Source of the DNA: CBDAUN01 sp965214875 | Lineage (GTDB): Bacteria; Pseudomonadota; Gammaproteobacteria; Arenicellales; JAJDZL01 | DNA: 64,000 nucleotides | Reading direction: 5' to 3' | Assembly: GCA_965214875.1 (NCBI GenBank) | Contig: OZ243980.1 | Coordinates: forward strand, 434,001 to 498,000 | Shown here: piece after piece, positions 25,758 through 34,258 of the stretch | How the letters are laid out: the number at the start of each line of letters is the position of its first letter | How positions within the stretch are numbered: position 1 is the stretch's first letter | Position numbers and translations under genes: made by a program | The notes under the pieces: generated by a model | Database searches by the model: none | What the model was told of the DNA's origin: nothing | What the model saw: the letters and a program-made list of their open reading frames with translations, nothing else

Positions 25758-27173
25758 TCAATACAGCCGCAAGTATTCCTGAACTTCCCAGTCCGTCACT
25801 GCCTGATGGTAGCGCTCCCATTCGTCGGTCTTGTATGCCATGTATGACCTGCGCATGCCTTCACCCATCACTTCAGCCGCCAGATCATCTTCGCCTAAGG
25901 CTTCTGTCGCCGCACTCAGGTTTCGCGGCAACCGGCGAATGCCAAGCTCTTTAAATTCATGATCGGTCATCTGGTACAGGTCTCGGTCTGTCGCGGGCCC
26001 CGGGTCGATCTTGTTCACAACTCCTTTGACCGCGGCTTTCAGCGTCATCGCGAGCCCGAGATAGATGTTCATGCACATATCCGCAGCGCGATTCTCGATG
26101 CAGTAGCGACTTTGAGGTAAGCGAAACTGAGCTGAGCGATTGTTGTGTCCGTAGGTAATGTTGGTTGGCGCCCACGTGACTGTACCACCTTCAAACCCTC
26201 CAACTCTAGGCACAAGCCCGTTGTAGGAGTTGACCGTTGGGCAGGTGATCGCAGCAAGTGCTTCGGCATGCGCCATCAACCCGCCCACGGCGTGGCGGGC
26301 ATGGTCCGTCCAGCCTGTTTCGTCCGATCCGAACAAATTTTCTTCCGGTTGATCAACCGAGCGTAGCGAAAAGTTGATATGTGCGCCAGACCGCCAATCG
26401 CCCACGGTCGGTTTCGGCATGAAAGTGATAAACATGCCATGCTCTTTCGCGACTTCCTTCAGCAAAATGCGCAAAAACACAAGCCGGTCAGCCATTTCCA
26501 GCAGATTGGTGTAGTGGAAGTCGAGTTCGAACTGCGAATAGGCCCCTTCTGCAACAACATCGTGAAGGTTCCATCCGAGATCTTCTAAGATGTCGATCAT
26601 GTCTTTGAAAAAAGGCATCGAGTCGAGCGAAAACTCGACATCGTAGCCAAACGCCTGCCGACGTGGACGAATCCCATTTTCCGGATCGTCGTCAATCGCC
26701 TTGACAGGCTGTCCGTTATCATCAAAGCGCATCGCGATGAATTCAGGCTCGATGCCCGCAAAACCAATATACCCTTGCTGCTCAGCATCGCGAACCGCTC
26801 GCTTCAAAGCCTGTCGCGGACAGTGATCGTAAGGCTTGCCCTCCCAGAAAAGATCCGCGAAGATGATCGCGATGCTTTTGTCCCAAGGACAAACATAGAC
26901 AGCATCAAGATCGGGCACCATCACCTGGTCCGAATCAGCCGGCGTCAGTTCCGGCACGTAGGATATCGAATGCACTGCGAATTGCGGTCCCTTGCCTTTG
27001 CACAGCAGTTCGAAATCGCTCATCGGCACCGGCTTGGTCTTCGGAATGCCGAAAAGATCGATCCAGCTTGATAGAACATACTTGACTCCGGCGGCTTCGA
27101 GTTCGGCACGCACCTCCGCGATGCGCTCGTCTGAAGGCAGAGCATCATCAAAATTTTCAATGTAGTTGGTCAT
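25758..27173 (-). CDS. Glutamine synthetase family protein (GlnT / gamma-glutamylmethylamide synthetase type)
   Basis: A 471-residue glutamine-synthetase fold. The N-terminal WIDLFGIPKTKPVPMSDFEL corresponds to the beta-grasp strand; the catalytic core has GIEPEF (metal glutamate) near residue 138, GAHINFSL near 258, NGLVPRVGGFEGG near 310, NNRSAQFRLP near 336 and IENRAADMCMNIYL near 352. Its type III/GlnT-like sequence resembles enzymes ligating methylamine, ethanolamine or other amines to glutamate rather than housekeeping GlnA; this is inference. It sits 57 bp downstream of an Lrp-type regulator on the same strand and near a Rieske oxygenase, which supports a role in using methylated amines. 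It is complete. Confidence 0.85.
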   Translation of the reverse strand: MTNYIENFDDALPSDERIAEVRAELEAAGVKYVLSSWIDLFGIPKTKPVPMSDFELLCKGKGPQFAVHSISYVPELTPADSDQVMVPDLDAVYVCPWDKSIAIIFADLFWEGKPYDHCPRQALKRAVRDAEQQGYIGFAGIEPEFIAMRFDDNGQPVKAIDDDPENGIRPRRQAFGYDVEFSLDSMPFFKDMIDILEDLGWNLHDVVAEGAYSQFELDFHYTNLLEMADRLVFLRILLKEVAKEHGMFITFMPKPTVGDWRSGAHINFSLRSVDQPEENLFGSDETGWTDHARHAVGGLMAHAEALAAITCPTVNSYNGLVPRVGGFEGGTVTWAPTNITYGHNNRSAQFRLPQSRYCIENRAADMCMNIYLGLAMTLKAAVKGVVNKIDPGPATDRDLYQMTDHEFKELGIRRLPRNLSAATEALGEDDLAAEVMGEGMRRSYMAYKTDEWERYHQAVTDWEVQEYLRLY

Positions 27174-27229
27174 TTGCAGTTCTCCTTGCCTGCTTGTCAG
27201 CTGCGTTAACGTTGAACAATTGAATGCAG

Positions 27230-27772
27230 TTAGCTCCAGTCATACTTGAGCAGGAACTGGTTTTTGAAGTTCTTCAAGCCGGACATGACTTCGCTTGATG
27301 CAATATCCGCCTTGAGGTGAATTTCCTGTTCGAGGAATTCATGAAATTCGTCTAGGCTGTTGGTGACGATCTCGATCAGCAGATCGAAACGGCCAGTGAC
27401 CCACAGGATGTAGACTACGTCTGAAGATTCTCCGAGCCGCTCGGCAACTTGGTCCACTGAGCATTGCGCCGCAACCTTGATGCCGACAATGGCATCCGCC
27501 TGATAGCTCACCTCGGTCGGGTCGACGACGGCTACAATGCGCAGTGCGCCTGCCAGCTTCATCGATTGCACCCGATTGCGCACAGTTCCCTCCGATACAT
27601 CCAATGCCTTGGCGATCTCCCGATATGGCCTGCGCCCATCGTTCATCAGCAACTTGACGATTTCGCGATTCAGCTCATCGTCGATTGCCGCGATGCCATC
27701 GCTCCTGTGCTTGACAAAATACTCGGTTGTCTGCTGATCGTCCACTGCGGTTACGGTAAAATTTATGAACAT
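27230..27772 (-). CDS. Lrp/AsnC-family transcriptional regulator
   Basis: A 180-residue regulator. The helix-turn-helix around residues 38-78 reads LNREIVKLLMNDGRRPYREI, then AKALDVSEGTVRNRVQSM, followed by the RAM/AsnC ligand domain (VGIKVAAQCSVDQVAERLGE, VVYILWVTGRFDLLIEIVT). Residues 1-30 extend beyond the usual start, so a later start is possible, although no clear internal methionine precedes the helix-turn-helix. It lies upstream of the glutamine-synthetase-like gene and is divergent from the Rieske oxygenase, so it probably controls both in response to an amine or amino acid. Confidence 0.9.
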   Translation of the reverse strand: MFINFTVTAVDDQQTTEYFVKHRSDGIAAIDDELNREIVKLLMNDGRRPYREIAKALDVSEGTVRNRVQSMKLAGALRIVAVVDPTEVSYQADAIVGIKVAAQCSVDQVAERLGESSDVVYILWVTGRFDLLIEIVTNSLDEFHEFLEQEIHLKADIASSEVMSGLKNFKNQFLLKYDWS

Positions 27773-27815
27773 TAGTTCAGGAAAAATGAATATACTACAA
27801 TTTCAATGATGATTA

Positions 27816-27829
27816 TGTAGATTTCTACA
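27816..27829. promoter_or_regulatory. Possible operator in the lrp-like / Rieske divergent promoter
   Basis: The inverted repeat TGTAGATTTCTACA sits midway between the divergent genes in an AT-rich stretch. Lrp-type proteins bind loosely palindromic AT-rich sites, so this is a reasonable candidate for autoregulation and control of the Rieske gene. Confidence 0.35.
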
Positions 27830-27888
27830 GTGTTTATTGCGGGAACCGAAAATGTGCTCATCGGCCCATATTTTCTGAGAGTTGCGTG

Positions 27889-29001
27889 ATGCGACCCGGT
27901 AGCGAATTTCTTGAACTTTTCGACCAGCAGGGCGAAACGAGGCACGGCCTGCCGGGTGAGGCCTATATTGACGAGCGGTTTTTTCGCATTGAGCGGCAGT
28001 GTTTGTTCGGCCGAAGCTGGGTGTTCGTGGGCTACGCCCACCAAATCCAAAATGCGGGCGATGTTATTCCGGTCGATGTGGGCGGTCTGCCGCTTTTTCT
28101 GGTGCGCAACGAAGATCACAAGATATCCGCCTTCCACAACGTTTGCAGGCACCGCAATTTGAAGCTTGTGGATGCCGCCGGCAATGCCGGCAGAATGATT
28201 CGCTGTCCCTATCATAGCTGGAGTTACGGCTTGTGCGGCGCTCTTAAAAATGCGCCCTACTTCGGCGGCGGCATCAAGTCGATGCCAGCTGATTTTCGTT
28301 ACGAGGACCACAGTCTAATACCGGTTCGCTGCGATGTTTGGCATGACTGGATATTCATCAATCTTCAATCCGAATCCTCAAGTTTCGAAGATTTTCTAAA
28401 GCCGATCAAAAGGCAGTTGGGATCAACCGATGCAACTCAGTTCGTGCCGGTCGCGACGCTTGATTTCGGGGTCGTGGGCTGCAACTGGAAACTGCTGATG
28501 GAAAACTTCATTGAACCGTATCACGTGCGATTCGTGCACAAATCCACCACTGACCAGCCATTGGAAAATCACTACACCGTGGTTGATGAACATTGCCTTG
28601 GCAGCGCGGTCGAGCTTGGCGAGAAGCAACTGGCCAAGGTGCGCAAGGGCACTTTGGGCGTGACATCGCACTATCTGACCTTGTTTCCGAATTTTGTCAT
28701 GGGCACTTATCAGCCGGATCAGCTCGGGGTGTACCTCAATACGCCCAAAACCGTTGAAACGACACATCAGAAACGGGTAATCTACATACATAAGGATTCC
28801 CGATATAGCGATGACCAAATCAAGCAGGTCGCAGATTTGTGGCACAGCGTGCATTTGGAAGATCACGAAATGTGTGTCCGTTTGCAGCAGGGGCGTCATT
28901 CTCCGGCGGCGCAAGCGGGCGGCGTACTGTCTCCGCAATGGGAGGACAGCGTGCGCAAGTATCAGGAACTCGTGGCCGAAGCCGTGCGGCCAGCATTGTA
29001 A
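27889..29001 (+). CDS. Rieske non-haem iron oxygenase, large (alpha) subunit
   Basis: A 370-residue ring-hydroxylating-type oxygenase. The Rieske [2Fe-2S] ligands are CRH near residue 86 and CPYH near 106 (VCRHRN...RCPYHSW). The mononuclear iron site is NFIEPYHVRFVH near residues 205-216, giving H-x4-H with an upstream glutamate. The sequence resembles the betaine/carnitine/choline-type Rieske group (GbcA, CntA) that oxidises N-methyl quaternary amines; that is inference. ATG at 27889 is used rather than the GTG at 27886. No reductase gene is adjacent, so the electron donor must be elsewhere. Divergent from the Lrp gene and 26 bp upstream of the glyoxalase gene. Confidence 0.92.
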   Translation: MRPGSEFLELFDQQGETRHGLPGEAYIDERFFRIERQCLFGRSWVFVGYAHQIQNAGDVIPVDVGGLPLFLVRNEDHKISAFHNVCRHRNLKLVDAAGNAGRMIRCPYHSWSYGLCGALKNAPYFGGGIKSMPADFRYEDHSLIPVRCDVWHDWIFINLQSESSSFEDFLKPIKRQLGSTDATQFVPVATLDFGVVGCNWKLLMENFIEPYHVRFVHKSTTDQPLENHYTVVDEHCLGSAVELGEKQLAKVRKGTLGVTSHYLTLFPNFVMGTYQPDQLGVYLNTPKTVETTHQKRVIYIHKDSRYSDDQIKQVADLWHSVHLEDHEMCVRLQQGRHSPAAQAGGVLSPQWEDSVRKYQELVAEAVRPAL

Positions 29002-29027
29002 CAAGCTGACTTGATGAGAGGTTAGAG

Positions 29028-29441
29028 ATGAGTGAGCAAAAACCCGATTTTCGACTGGACCATACGATGATACGCGTATTCGATCAAGAAAAGACGCTGG
29101 ACTTCTATACCCGTATTCTCGGTATGAATATCTTGCGCCAAAACGACTATCCCGAGGGACGCTTTACCAATACCTTTGTCGGCTATCAAGGCGAAGATGA
29201 GGGCACTTCGATTGAAATGACCTACAACTGGGATCAAAATGAGCCTTACGAGATGGGAGATGCCTGGGGGCATTTGGCGCTCAAGGTGTCGGATGTCTAC
29301 GCGACTGCCGAATACCTCAAGTCTGAAGGCGTTGAATTTGTGCGTGAGCCCGGTCCGATGAAAGGAGGCACCCGGGTCATTGCCTTCATCAAGGACCCTA
29401 ACGGCTATAAAATCGAGCTGAACCAGCCGGTCGGCGAATGA
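29028..29441 (+). CDS. gloA: Lactoylglutathione lyase (glyoxalase I)
   Basis: A 137-residue single-domain glyoxalase I of the short, E. coli-like type. Metal ligands are visible as DHTMIRV (His, near residue 12), SIEMTYNW (Glu, near 63), WGHLALKV (His, near 81) and KIELNQ (Glu, near 132). It isomerises the hemithioacetal of methylglyoxal and glutathione to S-lactoylglutathione, or a related aldehyde adduct. The ATG at 29028 has AGGTTAGAG upstream. It probably shares a transcript with the Rieske gene, where it could detoxify aldehydes formed by demethylation. Confidence 0.93.
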   Translation: MSEQKPDFRLDHTMIRVFDQEKTLDFYTRILGMNILRQNDYPEGRFTNTFVGYQGEDEGTSIEMTYNWDQNEPYEMGDAWGHLALKVSDVYATAEYLKSEGVEFVREPGPMKGGTRVIAFIKDPNGYKIELNQPVGE

Positions 29442-29453
29442 TTTGCCAGGTTG

Positions 29454-30458
29454 TCAAGACCCGGGAAAGACGTAGCCAGCCTCTTTGAGGCTGTCAGCGA
29501 GTTCGGCGCATTGCGTTTTGGTCAGCGCTGTTAGGGGAGGCCGCGTCAAGTTCCAGTTCGGATCTTTACGATAATCTGCCCATACAGCTTTTAGCGCGTT
29601 TGCCAGTGGGAATTGCGCAATGATGTCTCTAATCTCTGACGCTTTGGCCTGGGCTGCCGATGCATCGGGGCCGTCACGCCAAAGATCGAAGATCTGACGG
29701 ATGCCGGCAGGATTGATGTTCGCCGTGGCCGAAATAGTGCCGTTGCCGCTTGCCCTAAGAGTGGGAAGAAGCTGAGCATCTGAGCCTGAGAAGATTGCTA
29801 GTTCGGGAAATTCCTTGATGTACGACTTGATGCTGGACCATTCTCCGGTTGAGTCTTTCAGGCCTGCGATCAAGTCGCTATGGCTTTGAAGCAAGCTTCT
29901 TATCAGATTATGTGTAATCGGCACGCCGCTCATTCGCGGATAGTGGTACAAAAGCACCCGCAGCCTGCTTGAGCTGACTTGGTCGAAGACTAGCCGAAAT
30001 GATGCGGCGACTCCATGCGGCGACGGGTCCTTGAAGTAGAAAGGCGGCATCATCAAAACAGTTTCGCATCCCGCCTGCATTGCATGCCGCGTGACATGAA
30101 CCGAATCGGTGAGTGAAGCGAACCCGTTGCCGATGATAAGGCGATGCGGGTCGATGCCTTCGCCGATCAGATTTTCAAGCGCTTGCATTCTTTCGTGCGC
30201 AGAAAATGAAGGCGCTTCTCCGGTGGTGCCGAACAAGACAATGCCATGACAGCCATTTTCCATCAGCCACTTGATGTGCTCGGCCATTTTTGGAATGTCG
30301 ATTGAAAGGCCGCGAGTGACCGGCGTCAGGCACGGCGACCACACGCCGCAATAGCGTTTTTTCGATGAATTTGCGGATTTATCGATCGAATTCCGCGCAT
30401 CCGCCGACATCAAAGTTGTATCAGGCTGCAGGTGATGAGATGACATTCCCAAATCCAT
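29454..30458 (-). CDS. Dihydrodipicolinate synthase (DHDPS)/N-acetylneuraminate lyase family aldolase
   Basis: A 334-residue class I aldolase of the DapA/NanA family. It has the VLFGTTGEAPS pyruvate-carboxylate loop near residue 75, the catalytic tyrosine in LLYHYPRMSG near 168, and the Schiff-base lysine in LIAGLKDSTGEW near 198. The N-terminal 35 residues are an unusual Ser/Asp-rich extension; a start at the internal ATG near residue 17 is also possible. The YHYP motif and lack of lysine genes around argue against housekeeping DapA; a sugar-acid or keto-acid aldolase is more likely. A decayed paralogue lies at 32095-32660. Convergent with gloA. Confidence 0.88.
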   Translation of the reverse strand: MDLGMSSHHLQPDTTLMSADARNSIDKSANSSKKRYCGVWSPCLTPVTRGLSIDIPKMAEHIKWLMENGCHGIVLFGTTGEAPSFSAHERMQALENLIGEGIDPHRLIIGNGFASLTDSVHVTRHAMQAGCETVLMMPPFYFKDPSPHGVAASFRLVFDQVSSSRLRVLLYHYPRMSGVPITHNLIRSLLQSHSDLIAGLKDSTGEWSSIKSYIKEFPELAIFSGSDAQLLPTLRASGNGTISATANINPAGIRQIFDLWRDGPDASAAQAKASEIRDIIAQFPLANALKAVWADYRKDPNWNLTRPPLTALTKTQCAELADSLKEAGYVFPGS

Positions 30459-30472
30459 GTTGGAGCATATTG

Positions 30473-30847
30473 CTAGCGCAAGAGTTGCTTCGAGTTGAAA
30501 ATTGATAACCTATTGTATCGACAATGTGCGGCCCTCAACGACGATGAGGGTCGCCTGATTTTCTCGCGGTCGCAGAAGCGCCCAAGCCAGCTAGTGGAAG
30601 CTGGAGTAGTTTCTTCATCTCGATAGCCGCTCAAGAGCGCCATGGAGTTGCGCTCGATACATCTACGCAAGCTCTGCGGGCCAGGGCCGTCTTTGATAGG
30701 CACCCACAATAATTTAATCGCGCCCAGCGTCTTGCTCACCGTTTGTTCCAAATCCTTCTCCACACACTTTGCTTGATCTTCCGTGAATCCTGAACTCTCG
30801 CCTTCTTTTTCTTTTCGCCCTCTTTTTAACGCCTCAAGCGGACACAT
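30473..30847 (-). pseudogene. Hypothetical protein fragment, probably a decayed gene
   Basis: A reading frame of up to 124 residues. Its middle (IERNSMALLSGY...PASTSWLGRFCDREKIR) resembles, from memory, the C-terminal part of uncharacterised proteins that carry an N-terminal GIY-YIG-like nuclease domain and a fixed I-E-R-N-x-x-A-L-L-S...W-L-G block. After EKIR the expected continuation appears in another frame, and upstream sequence with a possible related N-terminus is interrupted by stops. Function cannot be assigned and the identification is weak. Confidence 0.35.
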
Positions 30848-31449
30848 CTAGTCCGTATCGATAAATCAATGCCCGTCCTGCGAGTTGCCGGAAAATTGAC
30901 GATCCGATACCCGAGCAGTTATCAACCCTCTTGGCGAATATCGCTGCGCCAGCAGCCTTAGCCGGCATTATCAGCGGCTGGCACCCGCTCGAAAACGTGC
31001 CCCCTTGTCAGAATGCCATTGGCCACCGCGGACGGTTGCGCAGATCGGCGTGAGCATGGTGCCGGCGGCGCGTTCGTGCCGGGGCATTCAAGTAGCTGGC
31101 TGGATCAGGCAGACTGCGTGTGCGGGTCGAATTCCGGTGCTGCTACTGCGCCAGGCCGGCCCGAACCGGGACTGTCCGGCGAGCAAGCTGAAAGATGCCG
31201 GAAGCCTCGCGCTTCACTTTCAATCGCGCCCGATTCTTCGAAAAAGTTGACAGAGCGAATAATTAATGCCATAATTCATATTATGGCTTATGTGCGTAAG
31301 CTAATCAGTTGCACCATGCTTCAAGTGCATAGGCCCCGATATTCCGGTAAAACACCGATTATTACAAGCAAGGAGATAGTGCAATGAAAAGAGACGTAAA
31401 GACAGCGGTGATGCATGCTGACGGAAAGACAGGATTCGGAGGCATGAAT
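30848..31449. other. Long stretch with no supported gene
   Basis: About 600 bp. A GC-rich forward frame (31013-31387) encodes no known family and has random-looking composition. An AT-rich leader follows, with a GGAGG at about 31437 serving the exported protein at 31450. Possibly decayed mobile DNA; nothing definite is visible. Confidence 0.4.
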
Positions 31450-31956
31450 ATGCCGAAACTATCTACAGTTGCGATTATCGTGTTTGCATTGTCATTTTCT
31501 ATTATGGATGTTGCATTTGCACAGCAACGGCCGACCGTCTCGCTTGAGAGGTGCGAAGGAACCTACAACCTTGGATGCAAGGAGAATTTCTGCGTCAGGG
31601 TGCGCACTGAGTCGTGGGACCAGCTTCCGTCAAGCGTTGAAGATAACCCTGAGATTTATATTCAGTTCAGCAGGAAGATCCGTGATCAGAATGGCCAACC
31701 TCTGCAACCTCTGCAAGGGTGGCGCTCCAAGGTGACCTTGAGCAAGGGGACCGACCACGATAAAACTCTCTGGTTTCAAACAGATGACGGTCCACTCTTC
31801 CTGAAATACGTTGATTTCGGTGCATATCTGCTATATCCAGAACCGCCGGCAAAAGCGTCTCCAGAAAACTTGCATTTCGACATTAAGCCCGCTCCGAGTA
31901 ACAAGTTGTGGTTCAGGATGGAGGGGGAGAATTGTCGGATATTCAGTTGGTGGTAA
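31450..31956 (+). CDS. Small exported protein of unknown function
   Basis: A 168-residue protein with a clear signal peptide: basic start MPKLS, hydrophobic core TVAIIVFALSFSIMDVAFA, cleavage before QQRP. The mature part of about 145 residues has a few cysteines (RCEGTYNLGCKENFCVRV near the N-terminus, ENCRIF at the end) that could form disulphides, and beta-like segments. No family recognised. Start 31450 is preferred because GGAGG at 31437-31441 is well spaced for it; in-frame ATGs at 31384 and 31444 are less suitable. Confidence 0.6.
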   Translation: MPKLSTVAIIVFALSFSIMDVAFAQQRPTVSLERCEGTYNLGCKENFCVRVRTESWDQLPSSVEDNPEIYIQFSRKIRDQNGQPLQPLQGWRSKVTLSKGTDHDKTLWFQTDDGPLFLKYVDFGAYLLYPEPPAKASPENLHFDIKPAPSNKLWFRMEGENCRIFSWW

Positions 31957-32094
31957 GAGGGCAACTTCTCATGGACAGGAGTCTGTAGGGCATTCTTCCC
32001 GTATTAAGGATTTTTTCCTGTTCCGGTGCAGGAGTACCATCCAGATTTCCTTTTCCGACTTGTCCGTGAGTTTGATGAGTCGACAGAATTTGAG

Positions 32095-32660
32095 TGTTTG
32101 AACCGGGGAAGATGGCTAAATCGGGAAACTCTTCGATATATGCCTCGATGCTCGGCCATTCTCCGGTTGAGTTTTTCAGTCCTACAATAACTCGCTATGG
32201 ATTTGAAGCAGTTGCCGGATCAGCTCATGCGCAATCGCCACACCTCTTATCCGTGGATAGTAGTACGCAATTTGCTTGAGTTGACTGGTCGAATACGTGT
32301 CGAAATGATGCGACGATTCCTTGCGTTGAAGGATTCTTGAAGTAGAAAGGCGGCATCATCAAAACGGTTGTGCAGCCGGCGAGCAATGCGTGTTGAGTGA
32401 CTTCCACTGAATCGGTGAGCGAAGTGAACCTGTTGCCGACAATGAGGTGGTTCGGTTCGATTCCTGCATCAATGGGCTTTCATTCGCTCGAGTGCGGAAA
32501 ATGAAAGCGTTGCTCCAGTGGCATCAAAGAGCACGATTCCATGACAACCATTGTTGATCAGCCACTTGATATGTTCGGTCATTTTCGGACTATCGATTGA
32601 AAGTTCGCGATTGATTGGCATCAGGCATTGTGGCCAGATGCCGCAATGGTTTTCTTTCTA
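32095..32660 (-). pseudogene. Decayed DHDPS-family paralogue
   Basis: The minus strand aligns segment by segment with the intact aldolase at 29454-30458. For example TTVLMMPPFYFKNPSTQGIV here corresponds to ETVLMMPPFYFKDPSPHGVA there, and the neighbouring STGEWPSIEAYIEEFPDLAI- and NGCHGIVLFDATGA-type blocks fall in other frames. Several frameshifts and the absence of both ends show that it is a pseudogene left from an old tandem duplication 2 kb from its parent. Confidence 0.8.
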
Positions 32661-32973
32661 GATTTGCATGGAAATGGGTATAGGATTGCGCGAATCCGCT
32701 GGCTTGATAGTTGCAACAAGTTGGTGATTGCGAGCCTCTGCCAAAAATGCAAAAAAATCTACAATCTCTTCATGCCTGATGCGACTTCATTTGCTATCGC
32801 TTATCAAGTCATCCCGGCCACTCAGATCACTGACAGGCATAGTTGATATATGCCGATACAGAGCCAATGCGCTACGTTGCGGCAATCCGGGTCAGTGCGA
32901 CCGGGCTGGCTTCATAGCACTGAGTAAACGATTCCTGGTTTCAAAATCAAAACCCGATCAAGAAAATCCCGTT
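32661..32973. other. Intergenic stretch without recognisable gene
   Basis: About 310 bp between the decayed aldolase and the AlbA_2-type gene. Short open frames only, none family-like. Confidence 0.4.
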
Positions 32974-34144
32974 TTATGCCCAAAATGGAAAATAGCCGGC
33001 CCGAGGGTGCGCGGAATCCGCCAGCTTGATCAACTCTTTATCAAGCGTCTGCTTGATCACCACGGAAGCCTGAGATGCGTTCTTTGAATCGATGCCGAAA
33101 CGCTTGCAGAGTGTCGAGTTCTTCATGCGGCCACCGACAACATATTTCAGGGCCGCGTGCTGATAGCAAGCGCGGATCCGCTCATCCGGCGTCATTTCTG
33201 CAAAACGGCGAGGAGCGAACAGCTTCACCCGAACCGCGTTGCCCTCCGCCCTAAAATCCGGAGGCGGCAAATGGTGCGATTCTATGGCCGTGATCACCTT
33301 GTCGATTCCAGTTCCCTGCTCTTCGCAGAGCCCCATGCGACGCATCAAAGATGCCAATACTTCGTTGCGCGAACGCGGAGGTGAATCAAGAAATCGGTCG
33401 GGACTAACTAGCGGATGGCCGGGATTGGTGATTTCCAGTCGGTCCTGGAACAATTCAACCATAGGCCCGGAGCCCGATATTGTCATGTCTTGATGGATCA
33501 GCGCATTGGCGACAATTTCCCGTATAGAAAGCAACGGATAAAGCGTCTTCTCTTCGCGAGTTACCCCGTTGATCCACTCTCTTCGAGGAAGCAAAGTTTT
33601 AATATAGTCAACAAGCTCGCCGAAGCCGGCAGCATAACCTTGTTGGACATCCTTTCGATGCTCAACAGCATCCGCACGGCTGGGACCGGCATAGGCGACA
33701 AACCGGATGGCCTTTCGCGCGAGCGAAAAATGAAAGTCTTCCAGCCTTCTGGCAAACAAGATGGCACCAAGATTGGTAACAGCATAGTGGCCATTTTCAT
33801 TCTGTTGCAAGAGCCGATCAGCAAGCAACTTTTGCAAAACGCCATTTCGAGTCTCTGGCGCAAGTTGGCTTGTGAGCTTGAAATAATTTGCATAGTCTAG
33901 TTTCTCAAGAGCATCATCGCAGTCTAAAAACTGCGATGCGAGCCCGACTTCCCAAGCATAGGACTGAAATTTCGACCATAGTTCTCTTTGGCGATCGGGA
34001 TAATCTGACAGGCGGGAGGTTGCGCTGCCAATACGGATATAAGCTGTCCGGTCAAACTCTACGGGGCTAGTAGTTGCCGCCGGTATCTTGAGAAGGACGA
34101 CTTTGATTCCGTGATAGTGTCCGGGTTCAGATACATGTGAGACC

Positions 34145-34189
34145 GCCCGCCTCCTCCCGAAGGACGTAGTCCGAAGGGAGGAGGCGGGC
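34145..34189. repeat. Subterminal hairpin of IS481 copy C, with compensatory arm changes
   Basis: GCCCGCCTCCTCCC (34145-34158) pairs perfectly with GGGAGGAGGCGGGC (34176-34189). Copies A and B have GCCCGCTCTTCCCC paired with GGGGAAGAGCGGGC. Five consecutive stem positions differ and every difference is matched on the other arm, while the 17-base centre is almost unchanged. Confidence 0.88.
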
Positions 34190-34258
34190 GCGCGAAAATT
34201 TTTCAGGTAGCATAGTGCTTGATACAAATCCAACAGCCGAAAGGCGGGAGATAGCGCC

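Noticed and set aside
29454..30458. Housekeeping DapA (lysine biosynthesis)
   Set aside because: Unusual N-terminal extension, YHYP instead of the usual tyrosine motif, catabolic neighbours and a decayed tandem paralogue favour another aldolase role.
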